A DNA stretch of 64,000 bases from Diphasiastrum complanatum. Lineage: Eukaryota; Streptophyta; Lycopodiopsida; Lycopodiales; Lycopodiaceae. The stretch's first letter is position 1; each line of letters opens with the position of its first letter. This document shows positions 22,218 through 34,598 of this stretch, one piece after another. The notes beneath the pieces were generated by a model that ran no database searches, was not told the DNA's origin, and was given only the letters and a program-made list of their open reading frames with translations. Position numbers and translations under genes: made by a program. Where the stretch lies: positions 54,568,282 to 54,632,281 of the forward strand of contig CM055098.1 in the NCBI GenBank assembly GCA_029204225.1, written 5' to 3'.

Positions 22218-23310
22218 TAAATGAAGAAGGAGAAGATCTTAAAAGATTTAGAACCCTAAATGACTTCTATCTTGAAACTATTTGGCTTTCAAGCATAGAA
22301 AGGAAGATTGAAACACATGCAACACTTTGCACACACTAAGAATGGATTACAAACTCAAACCAACCTGAACACACTCTTGCTTAAGCTCTCAAACTTTCCA
22401 GCAAGTGACCAAATCAAGTTATGGTGTGAAGAGTTACTTGCATTCTTAGAAAATACCCAAAACTAGGATGCCAAAATTACCTAGTAATGAACAAACTTGA
22501 TCAACATATGATCACCACACTAAGATATTGATTCAACCTGTAAAACCACATGTAAACCACACTTCTAAAAGTTTATAAACTCCAGCAAGTGATAAATACA
22601 AGATTTAGAGGTGAATGAATGAGCACACTTAGTGAATCACAAGACTAGCTTCACTATCTTGTCAAAATTTGGTGTTTAGATGTAGATCTAAGATCACTTC
22701 ACATGAGAATGTTCCTCAACCTGTTAAGAACCTGAAAACACACTTGCATAATGGTTAACACCTTCCAGCAAATGCTCCAATCAAATTACATAAGGAGAGT
22801 TACTTACATGCTCAACAAAGTACACCAAAAATTATGCCAAAATTGATGACAATCTTTACAATATGCTCTTCACAATGGAGCTTACAATATGTTCACCCAA
22901 AAAAGGGGATCTTTCATCCAAATGGGAGCTTTGCTCAGCCTTTAGGAGAATTACAACTCACTCAAAAGAGCATTTGTCATCCACTTAAGGAGAAGTTTCA
23001 TCCACTTAAGGAGAGTGTTCATCCAAGAATGGAGATTGTCAACAATAGGATTGAAAAGAACATTGTTAGTATTGAATATGCACAAGCCTCACAATCAACA
23101 AATGATTAGGTGTTATGATCTGATCCAAAATAGTTTCTTTTCAGCCTCTGATCTTCAATAGACCTGAAATATGCTTTTGATCCACAAGTTCAACTCACAA
23201 AACAAAGGTTAGTAAGATTTGATCAACAAAGCAATGCAAAATCATGCTAGAACTTGATCAAACATCCAAATATCACCAAAAATGGAATACTTACTATGAA
23301 TAGAAGCCAA
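22218..23310 (-). other. Leader of H
   Basis: About 1.1 kb between primer site and gag start. It is very similar to the M leader (52340-53451), including the block near 22890-23110 with repeated 'catccacttaaggaga' words. Long conserved leaders suggest packaging or primer-related RNA signals; no ORF is supported. Confidence 0.75.
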
Positions 23311-23325
23311 CCAGCTCTGATACCA
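23311..23325 (-). promoter_or_regulatory. Primer-binding site of H
   Basis: The minus strand reads TGGTATCAGAGCTGG directly next to the LTR end, an exact initiator-Met-type start. Confidence 0.92.
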
Positions 23326-23972
23326 TGTGAAAAATACAGATCCTAAGTGGATCTAAACTCCAAGATCATTGGCTTGAATGCTTGCACTCCAAACTACATA
23401 AGCTAGGAATTGGCAACACATTCTATGCTACCTAGAATGCAAAGAACTTGATCAAAAAGCATTTATCACAAATGGAAACTTCCATAAACATCAAGTGCGG
23501 CCCAAAATAGCATTATACAGTCCATAATACATCAGCCTACCACTTTTGGAAAGCACCTAAGATCATACACACAAAGCTTGAACTCAATCACTACACAATG
23601 CCAACAATGGAAGGAGAACCCAATAGAAAAATCTCTCATTAAGCAAATGAATACAATGGATCTGCTCCAACCTGTTTCTCCACGGCCTACCTGCTATATA
23701 TAGCTGAGAGAGATGACTCTCTCTCCTCTCTCTAGACCCTCCTTACCTAAAATATGCCCTATATAGGTAAAATTGGCATATATGTCCAAAATACATGAAA
23801 ATGGACTCATTTCGAAGGTCTTGAAGTTTGACACTTCTTCATACTGAAAAAATACACTTACTAAAAATATCTAGACCTGTTTCACACGTGTGAAAAGTCA
23901 GATCCTAAACTATGTGCCATTTTTAGCAATTTTGGCCTAAAACTAGACAAGGAAATGTTGACAATTTTCACA
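23326..23972 (-). repeat. 5' LTR of H (647 bp)
   Basis: On the minus strand it begins TGTGAAAATTGTCAAC and ends GTATTTTTCACA. It has a ctatatatag TATA-like box at about 23693-23702 and the 16-bp palindrome tttcacacgtgtgaaa at 23880-23895. Same layout as the M LTRs. Confidence 0.93.
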
Positions 23973-23977
23973 ATAGT

Positions 23978-24351
23978 GTACAAATGGTGCCTTTTTATAA
24001 AATGGGGAAGGCCCTTGCCCCTCAATCTTATTGGCTAATATTCACAATGATCCTAGCCATTCATCTTGGACCCAACTTAATCCAAGGGTCCACAAAAAGT
24101 ACATTAGAAATCACAAGATTCATGTGAGTCCCAATTTGGACCCAACTCTAAAAGTGATCTCTAAGTTTAAAAATGACATTGAGCCTCTAGTTTTATTTTA
24201 ATTACAAGGCCCAAGTCAAGTTTATTTTATTTACAACTTCAATTGCGTGCTCATTGGGCCATGAGCTTATACACGCAGGATGCCATGCCCTCGCAACACA
24301 TTTTATTGGAGGATTTTATTTATTTACACTTTGTTGGGAATACCCCCAACA
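23978..24351 (-). repeat. Left (3') LTR of K, inner part
   Basis: Continues the K LTR beyond H and matches 45011-45385. The likely TATA box TATAAAAAG (minus strand, 23991-23999) is about 15 bp from the H insertion point. Confidence 0.92.
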
Positions 24352-25226
24352 GGACCCACGGCTTGAAGTAGTGCTGGTCCCTCGGCACGCTGCCGGTTTA
24401 GTAGAGTGTCTCTTGGACTGCCTCTGGTGGATGAGATATCTCGTAACGTCTTCCATGAAGTTGAGACGGTCCAATTTCTTCGAGTCCTTTGGCGTGTGGA
24501 AGGACTTGTGAACTCCTGTCAGCCATTCCTGATCCACCCATGCTTGGAATCATTTCGTCCAGGGATCTCCAAGGAATGCAGCTCGGTAGTATACGCGAGC
24601 GACTGGCAGCTGGTCTTTGACTTTGTTGGAAGCGAGCGCCTTATTTGGATCAAAAAATATGGAGGGAAGAAAATCATCCCATTTTGTTTCAATGTCCATT
24701 AGATATTCCAAGTCCCGGACGTAAGTGACTGTCGCGCGGAATGTGGGATCGGGGCAATTGATGTAGTGACTGACGAATGCGGAGAGAGCCCTTCTGGCGT
24801 CTACATCCGTTGTCCACCCATATTTGGATTTGATGATTGGCCAGTTGAAATTGTTGAGTGTGATCTGGTCCAGAGGAGTGTCGCATTCCGCCCATTTGGA
24901 TCTTCTTGGACATGGCAAGAAATGGCGTTCACCCGTAACTGTGGCGGACTCGTCACAAAAGCCCTAATGGCCGCAGGGTCTCTATCAAATAACTGTTGTC
25001 GCCACTCCGGTTGTGGTTGGAGGGCGAGTAAGGCTTGCAGTACTTTTCCCTTGATGGTCTGAGCTGAGAATGCTATCTGCCAGCAGCCTCTTGATGACTC
25101 GTGGGGATATTTGGATAAAAATTCATTGATGTTCTCCTCCACGGATTTCGGTCTTCGAAAGGCCCGGTTGGCAGATATCGTTCGTGACCCTCTGGATGAG
25201 GTTCCTTGGCCTTGGCTAGTGGTTGC
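24352..25226 (-). pseudogene. End of K's extra ORF region, left of X
   Basis: Minus-strand frames contain RRPKSVEENINEFLSKYPHE, LLALQPQPEWRQQLFDRDP and DIETKWDDFLPSIFFDPNKA. These lie after integrase in K, the place where Athila/Tat-type elements carry an additional or env-like ORF. No membrane segment is obvious. It ends against the left LTR, and X is inserted at gttgc. Broken fossil of unknown function. Confidence 0.6.
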
Positions 25227-26040
25227 TGTGGAAAAAGTACAAAAAGGACCAAGAGTGGATCCTAATCTGATCCTCAAGAGGGATTGGTTGTCAGATTACT
25301 TGATCCATCAATCTACTTCAGATTAAGATCAATCTAGATCAATTCTAGACACAAAATCCTAACAAGAGCAATCATTAATTGAAGGTAAGTGTACTTTATG
25401 GTTTCACACGTGTGAAACACTGTCTAAGTATGGACTCCAACCTAAAAATCAAGTACACATTGATAGAACCTCAAAACAATCAAAACAAATGTAGACAAAT
25501 GGAGAGAATCACTCAAAATTGCTTCCAAAACCAAGATTGGTGTCTCACAATGATTATGGTCTAATGTGGTGGGAGCTCGTAGTATTGATCATCCCTCTAA
25601 TCCCACATGTGTGAAGGTGCTTTGTCATATGATGATTCATCATGCAAAACTGACACTTGGACAAAACCTTCTATTTTGAGCACTTTTGGTCCATTTTCCT
25701 TCTATATGGAGATCTACTTGGAAATCTTCTAGAAGTCAAAATTCGCCTACTTCAGCTTATTCCACATGTGTGAGCTGTCCTCTACACATGGGATGTGACA
25801 CCTAACCAGGGGATGTGGCTCATGCAAGCAATAGATTGATGCCATGTGTCATATGTCTAGAAAACTAGTATTTGGCATTTTTAGCCACTAGAACTTGAAT
25901 TAAATCATATGTACAGCCTATATGATTATGGTACATGACAAGTACACTATTTTCACACGTGGGAACAGGATCCACACATGTGTGTTTATCTATATACAAG
26001 ATTTTTGGCCTCTACCAAGCTTATTTTTGCATTTTTCACA
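25227..26040 (-). repeat. X outer left (3') LTR, 814 bp
   Basis: Plus-strand start tgtggaaaaagtac, end tttttcaca. The 16-bp palindrome tttcacacgtgtgaaa is at 25402-25417; cacacgtggg and cacacatgtgtg are at 25954-25984. It shares the short form near 25560 with the outer right LTR, unlike the middle LTR. Confidence 0.92.
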
Positions 26041-26049
26041 CTCCTCCTC
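26041..26049 (-). promoter_or_regulatory. Polypurine tract of X (left copy)
   Basis: The minus strand reads gaggaggag directly before the LTR start TGTGAAAAATGC. Confidence 0.88.
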
Positions 26050-27291
26050 AAAAATCTAGCTTGGTAAATCTTGTTTGATGGAAAACATGATGATCTTGAA
26101 CTTGACTTCATGGACTGAATTGGTCTTTGCTGGTTCAAAAGGTGTGAAGATCAGCCAATGAGCTTGATGTTGATCTGAAATCACCATATCCATGATAGTG
26201 CATCTTTGATGTTGACATCTTTGATGAACTTGAGACCTTTGCACCATCCTAGCACCTTCGAAATTGATTCCTTCCGAATTTCATGTAGATGCTTGACTTT
26301 GAGGCTTGCTCCTTCTTCATGTGCATGCTCCTCCATTAGAAAATATAGATTTCTTCTTGACTTATTAGGATCACAAAGATCTAACATCATGTTACCATGA
26401 TCTAGAGAATTAGACTTATCCAAATTGGCAAGACTATGCATGCTATAATAACAAAGTGTTTGCATCATATCTTCATGTTTGTTTACCATGCTAATCTCAG
26501 ATCCAATGAGGCTAAATACTTCATTATGGAGATAAGTGTCTCTAGAAGATGATTCACTTACTCTCATAAAGAGTTTACAATTTGCCTCAATACAAATTTT
26601 CAAACTATGAGTGAACAAATCACTTTTGCTCTTACATGACTCAAGAGCATACATTCGATGAAATAACCATTTGCTTTCTAATTGATTTAAAATCAATTTC
26701 AACCTTTTAAGAACATCATCTATATTCTCAATAGAGACTTCATACTCAGCTACTATGGCTTTACTCCAATTTTGAGATGCAATGATCTCACTAAAGCAAA
26801 TTGATTTATCAAATGACATAAGAGAAGTAAGTATGAGATGTATACCACATGAGATATGCTCCTCTTTCCCTTGAAATGTGAGCCACATGGAATCAACCAT
26901 ATTTCTTGAGTTTCTTTTTGGAATCACAACTTGAGAAGGTCTCTCCTCCTCAATCCTTGGCACAATTGGACCTTGAGATGATTCTTTAAGATCCTCTTCA
27001 TGGTGCTCCTTCTTGATGGAAATCCGAGACCTCCATGTCTCATAATGATCACAACAACTATGACCACACAATATGCACTTCCTATGATTATCAAAATTAC
27101 TTATGCTAGAAACATAAGTCCAAAAATCACCACAACTTGGCATGATTTTTCTAATATTGAAATCAAAAGGTATTTCCATCTCAATAAGGCTAACTACTTG
27201 CTTATGGATATAAGTGTCCACTTTGGATGCTTCACTTATTCTCATAAGAAGTTTACAACTTGCCTTTAAGACTGAAAACTTACAATTTACT
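26050..27291 (-). pseudogene. X internal ORF region, left (duplicate) copy
   Basis: A 354-residue frame (26181-27245) with MRISEASKVDTYIHKQVVSL, a Cys/His cluster CILCGHSCCDHYETW, WLTFQGKEEHISCGIHLILT and a repeat-like second half (FMRVSESSSRDTYLHNEV echoes LMRISEASKVDTYIHKQV, an internal duplication). No known domain is recognised. Nearly identical to the other copy at 31112-32200. Function unknown. Confidence 0.6.
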
Positions 27292-30139
27292 TACTAAAAA
27301 TAGTAAATAACCATTATGAAACCTCTTATAGGAATCAAATAAACTTCAAATAGCTCATTTTTAGCCCGAATTATGTCATCAAAAATTCGGCTAACATGCA
27401 CATACATGACTACTCTAAAAAAATAGAATTCCATGCTATTGCATTAGTAGATGTGGATATTGTTCTCGGGCAACAATGGCATTTTGATAAGAATAGGTCA
27501 TTGAAAATCAATTTTGTTGAAAAATCTTTATCTTTTATGCATTAGAATTCTTTAATTAACATCATGGCTAGTTTAAGTGTTGACACTGAAAATGTTAACC
27601 CTTATTCTAAACAGGAACTTAATTCTATTATGAAGAATTCAGATTTAAAATTTATTTATGTTTTCATAATGATATGATTTGTCTCAATGATGAAGAACTT
27701 AACATAAATGCCATGAGTATACTCTGGGAGAACACTACAGAATTTGAAGCCTATAATGAACTAAGGCAGGAATTCAATGATGTTTTTTTAGACCTTCCTG
27801 TAGGTTTACCATCAGAAAGGACAGTTGATCATAAAATAGAACTAATACCTAGAGCAATTCCAATTGCACAACGTCCTTATAGGATGAGTGCATCGAAAGA
27901 GGCTGAGGTAAGTAAACAATTACATGATTACCTAAAAAAGGGGTGGGTGCAACCTAGTAAGTCTCCTTGGGCATTACCACTAGTTCTGGTTGCCAAGAAG
28001 GATGGGACTATAAGATTTTGCGTAGACTATAAGAAATTGAACAAGGTAACTGGTAAAAATAAATATCCACTACCGCAGATGGATGATCTAATAGACTATC
28101 TTGGTGGTGCTGGGTACCTTTCCAAGATAGATCTAAGATCGGGTTACCATCAGATACGCATTAAGACAGAAGATATACCAAAAACTAGGTTTCGAACTCG
28201 CTTTGGTCACTACGAATTTATGGTGTTGCCTTTTGGTTTGACCAATGCACCAGCAACTTTCCAACAGATGATGAACAATTTGTTCAGTCCATATTTGGAA
28301 AGATTCATAGTGGTATTCTTAGATGATATCCTAGTGTTCAGTATGACTTTGGCAGAACATAAAGAGCATCTTAGGATTGTCTTGGACATCCTAAGAAGAG
28401 AAAAGCTTTTTGCCAAGGAGTCTAAATGTGATTTTTTTTCTAAGGAATTGTCCTACTTGGGGCATAAGATCTCCGAACGAGGAGTGGAGATTGAGCCGGA
28501 TCGTATCCAGAGGGTTATTGATTGGCCAATTCTCACAACAGTTTGGGAAATCAAGTCTTTCTTGGGATTTGTTGGATTTTTCCGTTGGCATATTCCCCAA
28601 TTTGCTCGATTGGCATTTATCCCTTGCCCAGGTATTGAAAGGCTATAAGAAGCTAAGCTGGAGGGCTAAGAGTCCACTAGTGGTGTGGACAGAGGATATA
28701 AATAATTGTTTTGAGTTGCTTAAAAAAAGTGTCACTTCGACACCAATATTAATTATTGGCAATCCTAATAAGGCTTTTGTGGTTAGGACCGATGCCAGTG
28801 ATTATGCTATTGGAGCTATTTTGATGCAGGATGGAGATCTTGTGGCTTATGAAAGCAAGAAACTCAAATCTTGCTCAGTCTAGGTATTGTACCTATGAGA
28901 AGGAATTGTTAGCAATTGTTCATTCCTTGAAAATTTGGCAATATTATTTATATGGAGCCAAATTTGAAGTTTTGACAGATCATCAAACTCTTCGATATTT
29001 TTGTGATGCTACAGATTTAAAGGGGAGGCAAGCTAGATGGGCTGAGCTAATGCAAATCTTTGACTTTTCTATACATTATTGTAAAGGAAGTCAAAATACT
29101 CTAGCAGATGCTTTGAGTAGGTTATCGATTATTAATTAGTTGAGCTTTATTGTTATAGAACTGGGGTTGTTTCCGTCTCTTCAAGGACTTTATGAGTCTG
29201 ATCCTTATTTTGGAAAGTATTGGCAACAAGTACTTTCAAAGGTCAATTCAAGTTTGCAAGATTTAATGAATAAGGGAAAGACTGAAACAAATTTCCTGAT
29301 TCAAAGATTTTGTTTCGTAAGGGAAAGGTGTGTGTACCGGAGAATGACGCAATAAGGGCCCAAATCTTGCATGAGTGTCATGATAGTCCATGCGCAGGAC
29401 ATTCTGGTATAGAAAGAACACTTGACTTAGTTTGAAGGCAATTTCGGTGGCCTAAGATGAAAAGTCAAGTAGAGGCCTATGTACTTAAATGTACTAAGTG
29501 CCAATTAAATAAAGCTGAGAGGCTAAAAGCTAGTGGCCTATTACATCCTTTAGATATTCCTTCTAGAAAGTGGAAAAGTATATCTAAGGATTTTGTGGTC
29601 GGGCTTCCACGTACAGGGAAGGGCCACGATTTGGTTTGGGTTATTGTTGACAGACTTACGAAGTTTGCTCAATTTATCCCAACGAAAACTACTGTTAAAG
29701 CTTCAGAACTAGCTCAACTGTTTGTTGAGAAGCTTTTTCGACTGTACAGGTTGCCTTGCGATATTGTCAGTGATCATGACCCAAAATTGACTAGGAATTT
29801 CTGGCAAGCAGTATTTGAAAAGTTGGAAACAACTTTAAGTATGAGTTCTACAGATCATCCAGAATTAGATGCTCAAACAGAAAGGACCAATCAGACGATG
29901 GAGGATATGCTTCGAGCATATGTGGGCCATCGGTAGTCTGGTTGAAAACAATACCTTCCACTGGTGGAATTTGTATGTAACAGTGCAAAACATTTAGCGA
30001 CCGGATTCAGCTCTTTCATGCTTATGTATGGTTTTCAACCTCGATCACCAATTAGTGTTGACATGAAAAACCTATGAGTGCAAGCCGCAGCTGATTTCCT
30101 TGTGGATATACAAGAAATGTTACAGTTGGCTAAAGATAG
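27292..30139 (+). mobile_element. Element L: chromovirus-like Gypsy pol fragment
   Basis: Plus strand: protease tail (DIVLGQQWHF), RT (RTVDHKIELIPRAIPIAQRP, IRFCVDYKKLNKVT, YLSKIDLRSGYHQI, LPFGLTNAPATFQQMM, VFLDDILVFS), RNase H (VVRTDASDYAIGAILMQDGD, YEKELLAIVHSLKIW, LADALSRL), an integrase zinc site (HECH...CTKCQLNKAE) and core (DFVVGLPRTGKGHDLVWVIV, IVSDHDPKLT). No gag or LTR is included. It is cut on both sides by X sequences. Broken, with several breaks. Confidence 0.88.
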
Positions 30140-30971
30140 TGTGGAAAAAGTACAAAAAGGACCAAGAGTGGATCCTAATCTGATCCTCAAGAGGGATTGG
30201 TTGTCAGATTACTTGATCTATCAATCTACTTTAGATTAAGATCAATCTAGATCAATTCTAGACACAAAATCCTAACAAGAACAATCATTAATTGAAGGTA
30301 AGTGTACTTTATGGTTTCACACATGTGAAACACTGTCTGAGTATGGAATCCTACCTGAAAATCAAGTACACATTGATAGAACCTCAAAACAATCAAAACA
30401 AATGTAGACAAATGGAGAGAATCACTCAAAATTGCTTCCAAAACCAAGATTGGTGTCTCACACTGATTATGGCCAAATGTGGCTCTACATATGCAATAGG
30501 TGGGAGCTCGTGCTACTGATCATTCCTTTGATCCCACATGTGTGAAGGTGCTTTGTCATATAATGATTCATCATGCAAAAATGACACTTGGACAAAACCT
30601 TCTATTTTGAGCACTTTTGGTCCATTTTCCTTCTATATGGAGATCTACTTGAAAATCTTCTAGAAGTCAAAATTCATCTACTTCAGATTATTCCACACAT
30701 GTGAGTTGTCCTCTACACATGGGATGTGACACCTAACCAGGGGATGTGGCTCATGCAAGCAATAGATTGATGCCATGTGTCATATGTCTAGAAAACTAGT
30801 ATTTGGCCTTTTTAGCCACTAGAACTTGAATTAAATCATATGTACAGCCTATATGATTATGGTACATGACAAGTACACTATTTTCACACGTGGGAACAGG
30901 ATCCACACATGTGTGTTTATCTATATACAAGATTTTTGGCATCTACCAAGCTTATTTTTGCATTTTTCACA
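30140..30971 (-). repeat. X middle LTR, 832 bp
   Basis: Same family as the outer pair, but with a roughly 19-bp longer stretch near 30482 that both outer LTRs lack. This marks it as coming from a different copy. Its left flank is L sequence (gatag) and does not match gttgc. Confidence 0.9.
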
Positions 30972-30980
30972 CTCCTCCTC
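30972..30980 (-). promoter_or_regulatory. Polypurine tract of X (middle copy)
   Basis: gaggaggag on the minus strand, adjoining the middle LTR. Confidence 0.88.
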
Positions 30981-31111
30981 AAAAATCTAGCTTGGTAAAT
31001 CTTGTTTGATGGAAAACATGATGATCTTGAACTTGACTTCATGGACTGAATTGGTCTTTGCTGGTTCAAAAGGTGTGAAGATCAGCCAATGAGCTTGATG
31101 TTGACCTGAAA

Positions 31112-32930
31112 TCACCATATCCATGATAGTGCATCTTTGATGTTGACATCTTTGATGAACTTGAGACCTTTGCACCATCCTAGCATCTTCGAAATTGATT
31201 CCTTCCGAATTTCATGTAGATGCTTGACTTTGAGGCTTGCTCCTTCTTCATGTGCATGCTCCTCCATTAGAAAATATAGATTTCTTCTTGACTTATTAGG
31301 ATCACAAAGATCTAACATCATGTTACCATGATCTAGAGAATTAGACTTATCCAAATTGGCAAGACTATGCATGCTATAATAACAAAGTGTTTGCATCATA
31401 TCTTTATGCTTGTTTACCATGCTAATCTCAAATCAAATGAGGCTAAATACTTCATTATGGAGATAAGTGTCTTTAGAATATGACTCACTTACTCTCATAA
31501 AGAGTTTACAATTTGCCTCAATACAAATTTTTAAACTATGGGTGAACAAATCACGTTTGCTCTTACATGACTCAAGAGCATACATTTGATGAAATAACCA
31601 TTTGCTTTCTAATTGATTTAAAATCAATTTCAACCTCTTAAGAACATAATCTATGTTCTCAAGAGAGACTTCATACTCAACTAATATGGCTTTACTCCAA
31701 TTTGGAGATTGAATGATCTCACTAAAGCAAATTGATTTATCAAATGACATAAGAGAAGTAAGTATGAGATGTATACCACATGAGATATGCTCCTCTTTCC
31801 CTTGAAATGTGAGCCACATGGAATCAACAATATTTCTTGAGTTTCTTTTTGGAATCACAACTTGAGAAGATCTCTCCTCCTCAATCCTTGGCACACTTGA
31901 ACCTTGAGATGATTGTATGGTGCTCCTTCTTGATGGAAATCCGGGACCTCCATGTCTCATAATGATCACAACAACTATGACCACACAATATGCACTTCCT
32001 ATGATTATCAAAGTTACTTATGCTAGAAACATAAGTCCTAAAATCACCACAACTTGGCATGATTTTTCTAATATTGAAATCAAAAGGTATTTCCATCTCA
32101 ATAAGGCTAACTACTTGCTTATGGATATAAGTGTCCACTTTGGATGCTTCACTTATTCTCATAAGAAGTTTACAACTTGCCTTTAAGATTGAAAACTTAC
32201 AATTTTCATTTTTATAAATTAACACATCATTCATGATCTTATTGAAACCAAAAGATCCTACATTATGAAGATATTTCCATTTCCTTGACTTTATAACTAA
32301 TGTAAGCTTAGAAGGAGAACATATTTTGCTATCTTTTAAGGCATCACACTCAACTAGTATTGCCTTAATCCACCTTTGAGATACAAAAATCTCTTCAAAG
32401 CAAAGTGGTTCTTCATAAGTTGACATGAGAGCATAAATGAAACTATTTCTATTTTGTGATTGCTCCTTATTCTTGATTGATTTCTTTTGGATAATAGCAA
32501 TAAGTTTGAACTTGTCCAAAGTTCCAAGCAAAATACTTTCCAAGGACATAAAATAAATCCAAGTTACTTTCATGAAAGTGACATCTATCTTTGCATCTTG
32601 AACCAAAAAATGCACTTCCAAATGAAAAATTTCAAAAGATTTGACATGTGTTGTGATGGACTCTTGAAGACAAATCTTGCAAGTCCTTGTGAGACTCCAA
32701 GCCTCATTCACCTTTCCACAAAGGAAACACCTTTCCTTGGACTTGTCCTTCTTGTATTTGCATTTTGAACTTAAAGCTCCATCCTTCACCTTGGCCCCCT
32801 TGCTTTGGTTCTCCTTGGATGGACTGATCTTCTTTTTGTAGAATCTTGAGAAAATATATCCTCCCTTGCCACAAAGGTTGCACTTAGGATCCTTTCTTTC
32901 CTTCAATAGGATGCCACCTATTGATGCCAT
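31112..32930 (-). pseudogene. X internal ORF region, CxxCG-rich gag-derived protein
   Basis: Starts MASIGGILLKERKDPKCNLC; the first residues resemble the gag starts of M (MASKGGIML) and D, but a zinc-knuckle-like motif CNLCGKGG follows at once instead of the capsid core. Further CxxC pairs are RCFLCGKVNEAW...CKICLQE and CILCGHSCC. The rest has SQRWIKAILVECDALKDSK-type repeats that recur (SPNWSKAILVEYEVS), suggesting internal duplication. No pol. Nucleic-acid binding is a plausible inference only. Broken, a few breaks. Confidence 0.6.
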
Positions 32931-34585
32931 GTGAATAAAAACCTGTGATATGATTCTACAAATCTAATTTGTGACTTTCAAGAGACTAGATTTGAACATC
33001 TTCAATAATCTAGAATGATCTACAAAAGATCTAGCTCACAAACCTAAGAATCAATTTTCACACTAAGACTAGTCACTTGGAAACTTTGCTTTGATCACTA
33101 AGACAAAAGCACACAATCTTTGAATCAAATCACTAAATAAATCAGATCCAACCTCCTATTGGACTCATCAAATACCAATGACTCTTTCTTTTGATAATTG
33201 AAATGAATATGAAAAGATTTGACACCTAGATTTTCCTTTTCACTTGACTAGTTCTCTCAACACTTGAGATTCTTGAACAAAAGATGGGTTTTGTTTCAAA
33301 CACATAAAAATCAAACTTAATCACTTCTTTTGGACTCACTCTTGACCCAAATAATCTCACTCTTGAGAATGAATTTGATTTGATTTGAAAACAAACTATA
33401 CCACCAATTTTTCACAAAGCTTAAAAATTTAGACAACTAGAGATTCACAAAGATCTCAACCATGCATGAATACTCAAATATGGACTCCTCCTCATTCTAG
33501 ACATCCAATGGAATCACAAATTGACCCTCACACTCTCACAAAGAAAGTTGAATAGAACTAATTTGAGTTTCATACATACTATGTAAATTTTTGCTCAACA
33601 ACTTGAATTCAATCACTCCTATTGGATTCCACCAATTACTCTACCTTTTAAGACTTGGAATGAAATTCAAAATCAAAAGTTGTGATTTTTCTCACTAAGA
33701 TATTGTGCTTCAAAGAGCTAATACCACTTAGAAATATTTGATCACATAGGAGAAGACAAATTCTTCACCAATAACAACACATAATGAGCTTCTAGATCTT
33801 GCCCTCTACAAAGGAAGGAACTCTTAGGAAATTGGATCTCTCTCTACACATTTGTCATAGACACCTTAATGACTCTTTTCAAACCTTACAATCACTCAAA
33901 CAAATTGAGTAGGGTTGAAGAATGTGACTTGGATCTCAATCTCTTTTCTAGAACTCTCAATTGAAGCCAATCTATGTCAAATTCTACAAAAGATTTGCAT
34001 AGATGCTCTATATGCACTAGAAACTCTCAAAGGTTTCACTTGAAGGATAGATCCAAGGATGTTTTCTAGCAAATTGATGCTTCTTAACTTGACCCTATCA
34101 CTCTTGAACAAATCTAGATTGATGGTACAATGAATTTATCCTGTCACCTTGCATATCACTCCTTAATCTATGATTTTTAGCAAAATCTCTCTCAACTTCA
34201 ACATGCACTCAAAAAATCAGAGATAATCAGTTAATGCACCTAATTCAAGCTTCAAATTTAATCTCTTGGCTGATCTAATCCAAGAACTAATCAAGGCATT
34301 AGATTCTCTATTGGAAATGCTTGATTTTGCACCAAAAATCACTGATATTGAGTATGTGAGTCAAATTCTACAAATTTTTGAAATTTCTCAGTTAAAACAG
34401 GAGCTGTACGGTCTCACACATGTGAAAAGTGTTCCTACAGTCCACAACAAGTTCTGGTCCAAAAATTTTGAGAATATCTATCAAATCCAACTCGCTACCC
34501 AAAATTTGACTAGTTTCCAAAAAACTGCTAATTTTGGCTTTGATTTGGATTAACCCTATCAATTTCAACAAAACCTCTTGTACTA
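32931..34585 (-). other. Leader of X (1.65 kb), no coding seen
   Basis: AT-rich DNA between primer site and ORF start, with many short 'caaatc/actct' words but no supported frame. It contains cacacatgtgaaaa near 34417. The length is unusual for a Copia leader. Confidence 0.7.
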
Positions 34586-34598
34586 GGCCCTGATACCA
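34586..34598 (-). promoter_or_regulatory. Primer-binding site of X
   Basis: TGGTATCAGGGCC on the minus strand, directly beside the outer right LTR; initiator-Met-like. Confidence 0.85.

Larger units (their letters stand above)
19688..23972 (-). mobile_element. Element H: gag-only LTR retrotransposon (TR-GAG type)
   Basis: 4285 bp, bounded by the exact duplication atagt (19683-19687 and 23973-23977). The intact right LTR of K carries the unfilled site. The 5' LTR is 647 bp; the left copy is only about 128 bp long but is identical to the 5' LTR over that length, so the insertion is very young. Internal parts: iMet primer site, 1.1-kb leader, a long gag ORF that looks whole and a second ORF. 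No protease, RT or integrase. Plant gag-only terminal-repeat elements are a known class. Confidence 0.92.
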
